Below are positions 5,263-7,651 of a stretch of 7,651 nucleotides of DNA, in pieces. The notes under the pieces are model-generated. The model searched no databases. It saw only the letters and a list, made by a program, of their open reading frames with translations, and had not been told where the DNA came from. Source of the DNA: Pseudomonadota bacterium. GTDB lineage: Bacteria > Pseudomonadota > Gammaproteobacteria > Steroidobacterales > Steroidobacteraceae. The DNA lies in NCBI GenBank assembly GCA_021815905.1, contig JAKAZP010000118.1, positions 1 to 7,651 on the forward strand, given 5' to 3'. Each line of letters opens with the position of its first letter. The first letter of the stretch is position 1. Position numbers and translations under genes: made by a program.

Positions 5263-7651
5263 TCAGGCGCGCGCGGCCTCGGGCTTCAGCCAGCGCGCCG
5301 CGAGCGGAGGAACCAGCAGCAGGCTCACGATCGTCGAGGACACCAGGCCGCCGAGAATCACCACCGCCATCGGTCCTTCGATTTCGTGCCCGGGTTGATG
5401 CGATTGGATCGCGACGGGCAGCAGAGCCAGCGCCGTGAGCATCGCGGTGAGCAGCACCGGCGTCAGCCGCTCCTCGGAGCCGCGCAGCGCGGTTTCCAGC
5501 CCCCAGGTCTGACCTTCGGCCCGCACCAGGTGGTCGTAGTGCGAAACCAACAGGATGGTATTGCGCGCGGCCATGCCGAAAAGCGCGACGAAGCCGACCA
5601 TCGCCCCGAGAGTCAACGTCGCGCCGGTGATCGCCGCGGCGGCGACGCCGCCGATCAGCGTGCTCGGCAGCACCAGCAGCACCAGAGCCACGTGTCGTAC
5701 GAGACCGAAGGCGAGCGCCATCAGCAGCGTGATCAGCACCAGCGCCGCCGCGGCGTGCAGGTAGAGCTGATGCGCCGCGGCGACCTGTGCCTCGGCCGCG
5801 CCGCCGTAACGCAGGTACACGCCGGAGGGGAGTTTCACGTCGGAGGCGATCGCACGGCGCGCGGTCTCGGCGAAGCCGGTCTGGTCCGAGGTGGTCGGAT
5901 TCGCGGTCACCACTTGACGGCGCAGCCCGTCTTCGTGGTCGATCTCGCTGCGGCCGGACTCCAGGCTGATTCTCGCCACCGCCGACAGGGGCACCACCGC
6001 GCCGTCCGAGCTGCGCAGCGGCAACGCGCCGACCCGCTGCGGGTTCGCGCCGACGCCCGCGATGCGTACCGCCACCGGAACGGTGCGGTCCGCGTGAGCG
6101 AGCTCCCCGACGACGGCGCCCTCATAGGCCGCGTTGACCGCCCGCAGCACCTCGCCCGCCCCGAGTCCGTAGAGCGCCAATCGCCCGGGCCGCAGCCGCA
6201 CGTGCAGCTCGGGTTGGCGCGGGGGCACCTGCAGGCGCACCTCCCCGGCGTGCGGCACTCGTCGCAGCACGGAGCCCACCCGGGCCGCCACCGCATCGTC
6301 GGCGTCCAGGTCGTTGCCGAACACGCTGACGACGAACGGCGCGGTCTCACCCGAGAGCGTCTCGCCGATGCGCTCGGCGAGAACCGAGTAGACCCCGGTG
6401 AGTTGGTTCGGGAAATTCTCGAACACCTTGCGGATCGCCGCCTCGATCTCGCTCGGCGCATGCCCCTTGGCCGGATTGATCTGGATGTCGAATTCGCTCT
6501 TGTTCGGCGCGTCCCGGTCCTGACCGTTGACGGCGCGGCCGATCTGCTCGGCGACCGTGCTGACGCCCGGAATCGCCAGCAGCCGCCGGGAGATGCGCTC
6601 GCCGACGCGCGTGGTCTCGCGCAGCGAGATGCCGGGCCGCAGACTCGCGTGGGCGATGAGGTAATTCTCGCGGAAATTCGGCAGCAAGCGCTGTCCGAAC
6701 AGCGGCAGCAGGACCGCGCCCGCGACCCCCGTGCCGAGCAGCAGTGCCAGCACCGCGAGCGGGTGCCGGTGCAGCCTCGCGATCGTGCGCCGCTGGAAGC
6801 GCTTGCAGGTGAGCAGGAACCGGGCCTCCTGCGGCGGCTCGTGCCTGCGCATCATCAGCGCGCACAGCGCCGGCGTGGTGCTCATGGCGACGAGCAGCGA
6901 GATGCCGACGGCGAGCAGGAAGGCGAGCGACAGCGGCCGGAAGAACGCGCCCTGGATGCCGGTGAGCATCATGATCGGCAGGAAAGCCACCGCGACCGCG
7001 GCCGTGGCATAGAAGACCGGTTGCCGGACCTCGAGCGATGCGCCGACGAAGAGCTGGCGCGCATCGAGCTCCGCGCCGGCGGCGCCGGCATTGCGGCGAC
7101 GGCGGGTGATGTTCTCGACATCGATCACGGCGTCGTCGACCACCACGCCGAGCGCCACCACGAGGCCACCGATGCTCATGGTGTTCAGCGACAGCCCGAA
7201 GAAGCCGAGGACCCACACGGCCGCGAGCAACGACAGCGGTATGGAGGAAAACGAGATCAGCGCGCCGCGCCAGTCGCGCAGGGCCGCGAGCAGCAGCATG
7301 ACCACCAGCGCCGCGCCGATCAGGAGCGATGCGCGCAGGCTGATCAGCGCGCTCTCGATGAAGCTCGCCGGCCGAAGCAGCGCCGGGTGGTAGGTCACGC
7401 CCTCTTTCTTCAGCGCCGGGGCGAGCTCGTTCAGGCGCCGCTCCAGAGCACGGGTCACCGTCAGCGTATTGGCGCCGTACTGTGTGGAGGTCTCGACCAG
7501 GATGCCCGGACGGCCGCCGATCACGCCATCGCCGAAGCGCGGGGCCGCCCCATCGCGCACGGTGGCGACATCGCCCAGCCGGACCGGCACGCCGTTTCGC
7601 GTCGCAAGCAACGCCTGCGACAGAGCCCGTGAGGTCGCGCCCGGCGCCTGC
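5263..7651 (-). CDS. CusA/CzcA-like RND efflux transporter, inner-membrane subunit (5' end beyond window)
   Basis: The frame is open to the window edge, so 795 residues are visible of a family that usually has about 1030-1050. The true start lies off the right side. The TTG at 7609-7611 is an internal leucine, because coding continues upstream in frame. Numbering from that leucine, there is the end of the first periplasmic region (1-85), the first membrane block (about 90-304), the second periplasmic region (305-618) and the last five helices (about 620-770). The proton-relay helix reads GVVVDDAVIDVEN (155-167) with D159, D160, D164 and E166. The C-terminal half has AARNTILLVSHYDHL (681-695), typical of CzcA/CusA relatives. 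The trimeric pump would export its substrate across the envelope by proton antiport with an adaptor and an outer-membrane channel. Neither is in the window, and an adaptor gene may lie upstream. The Asp found two residues before the Gly in CzcA-type DFG motifs is Ala153 here, so a Zn/Co/Ni specificity should not be assumed. RND identity is very confident and the substrate open. Confidence 0.95.
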   Translation of the reverse strand, partial: QAPGATSRALSQALLATRNGVPVRLGDVATVRDGAAPRFGDGVIGGRPGILVETSTQYGANTLTVTRALERRLNELAPALKKEGVTYHPALLRPASFIESALISLRASLLIGAALVVMLLLAALRDWRGALISFSSIPLSLLAAVWVLGFFGLSLNTMSIGGLVVALGVVVDDAVIDVENITRRRRNAGAAGAELDARQLFVGASLEVRQPVFYATAAVAVAFLPIMMLTGIQGAFFRPLSLAFLLAVGISLLVAMSTTPALCALMMRRHEPPQEARFLLTCKRFQRRTIARLHRHPLAVLALLLGTGVAGAVLLPLFGQRLLPNFRENYLIAHASLRPGISLRETTRVGERISRRLLAIPGVSTVAEQIGRAVNGQDRDAPNKSEFDIQINPAKGHAPSEIEAAIRKVFENFPNQLTGVYSVLAERIGETLSGETAPFVVSVFGNDLDADDAVAARVGSVLRRVPHAGEVRLQVPPRQPELHVRLRPGRLALYGLGAGEVLRAVNAAYEGAVVGELAHADRTVPVAVRIAGVGANPQRVGALPLRSSDGAVVPLSAVARISLESGRSEIDHEDGLRRQVVTANPTTSDQTGFAETARRAIASDVKLPSGVYLRYGGAAEAQVAAAHQLYLHAAAALVLITLLMALAFGLVRHVALVLLVLPSTLIGGVAAAAITGATLTLGAMVGFVALFGMAARNTILLVSHYDHLVRAEGQTWGLETALRGSEERLTPVLLTAMLTALALLPVAIQSHQPGHEIEGPMAVVILGGLVSSTIVSLLLVPPLAARWLKPEAARA

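Noticed and set aside
7609..7611. TTG as the start codon of the RND gene
   Set aside because: The frame continues upstream to the window edge with RND-like sequence, and a start here would remove the first membrane helix and most of the first periplasmic domain.
5386..7632. 748-residue open frame on the plus strand opposite the RND gene
   Set aside because: Its translation is rich in Arg, Gln, His, Asp and Gly without domains, as expected for the antisense of a GC-rich gene. The opposite strand encodes an unambiguous RND pump.

Overview
This GC-rich window looks chromosomal and comes from a Gram-negative bacterium, probably a high-GC proteobacterium. The evidence is a lipobox-bearing DUF4136 lipoprotein, an RND inner-membrane pump and purine-rich Shine-Dalgarno sites. 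The sequence does not allow a closer placement. No RNA gene, insertion sequence, CRISPR array or other mobile element was seen.

Layout from left to right. Positions 1-393 have no convincing gene but hold a two-tier inverted repeat (241-277) and a leader hairpin (340-374). Positions 394-711 (+) encode a small four-cysteine zinc-ribbon-like protein of unknown function. It converges on a P1B-type metal ATPase (767-3046, -) carrying the TPCP membrane motif and a C-terminal hemerythrin-like domain. That is the P1B-5 (Nia-type) architecture, linked in the literature to iron and nickel export. Upstream of the ATPase on the same strand, after a 162-base gap with a strong hairpin, is a DUF4136 outer-envelope lipoprotein gene (3209-3802, -). 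A 268-base divergent intergenic region (3803-4070) separates it from an AI-2E-family membrane protein gene (4071-5171, +). The AI-2E gene converges on the 3' part of a CusA/CzcA-like RND efflux pump gene (5263-7651, -), which runs off the right edge.

All four larger genes encode envelope proteins. Two are efflux pumps, and one of these is fused to a domain that in its family binds a di-iron centre and O2. A metal- or stress-response island is a reasonable reading, but co-regulation is an inference. The gene families are known. The less ordinary features are the ATPase-hemerythrin fusion, the unusual charged motif of the RND pump, the unclassified zinc-ribbon protein and several well-formed inverted repeats between genes.
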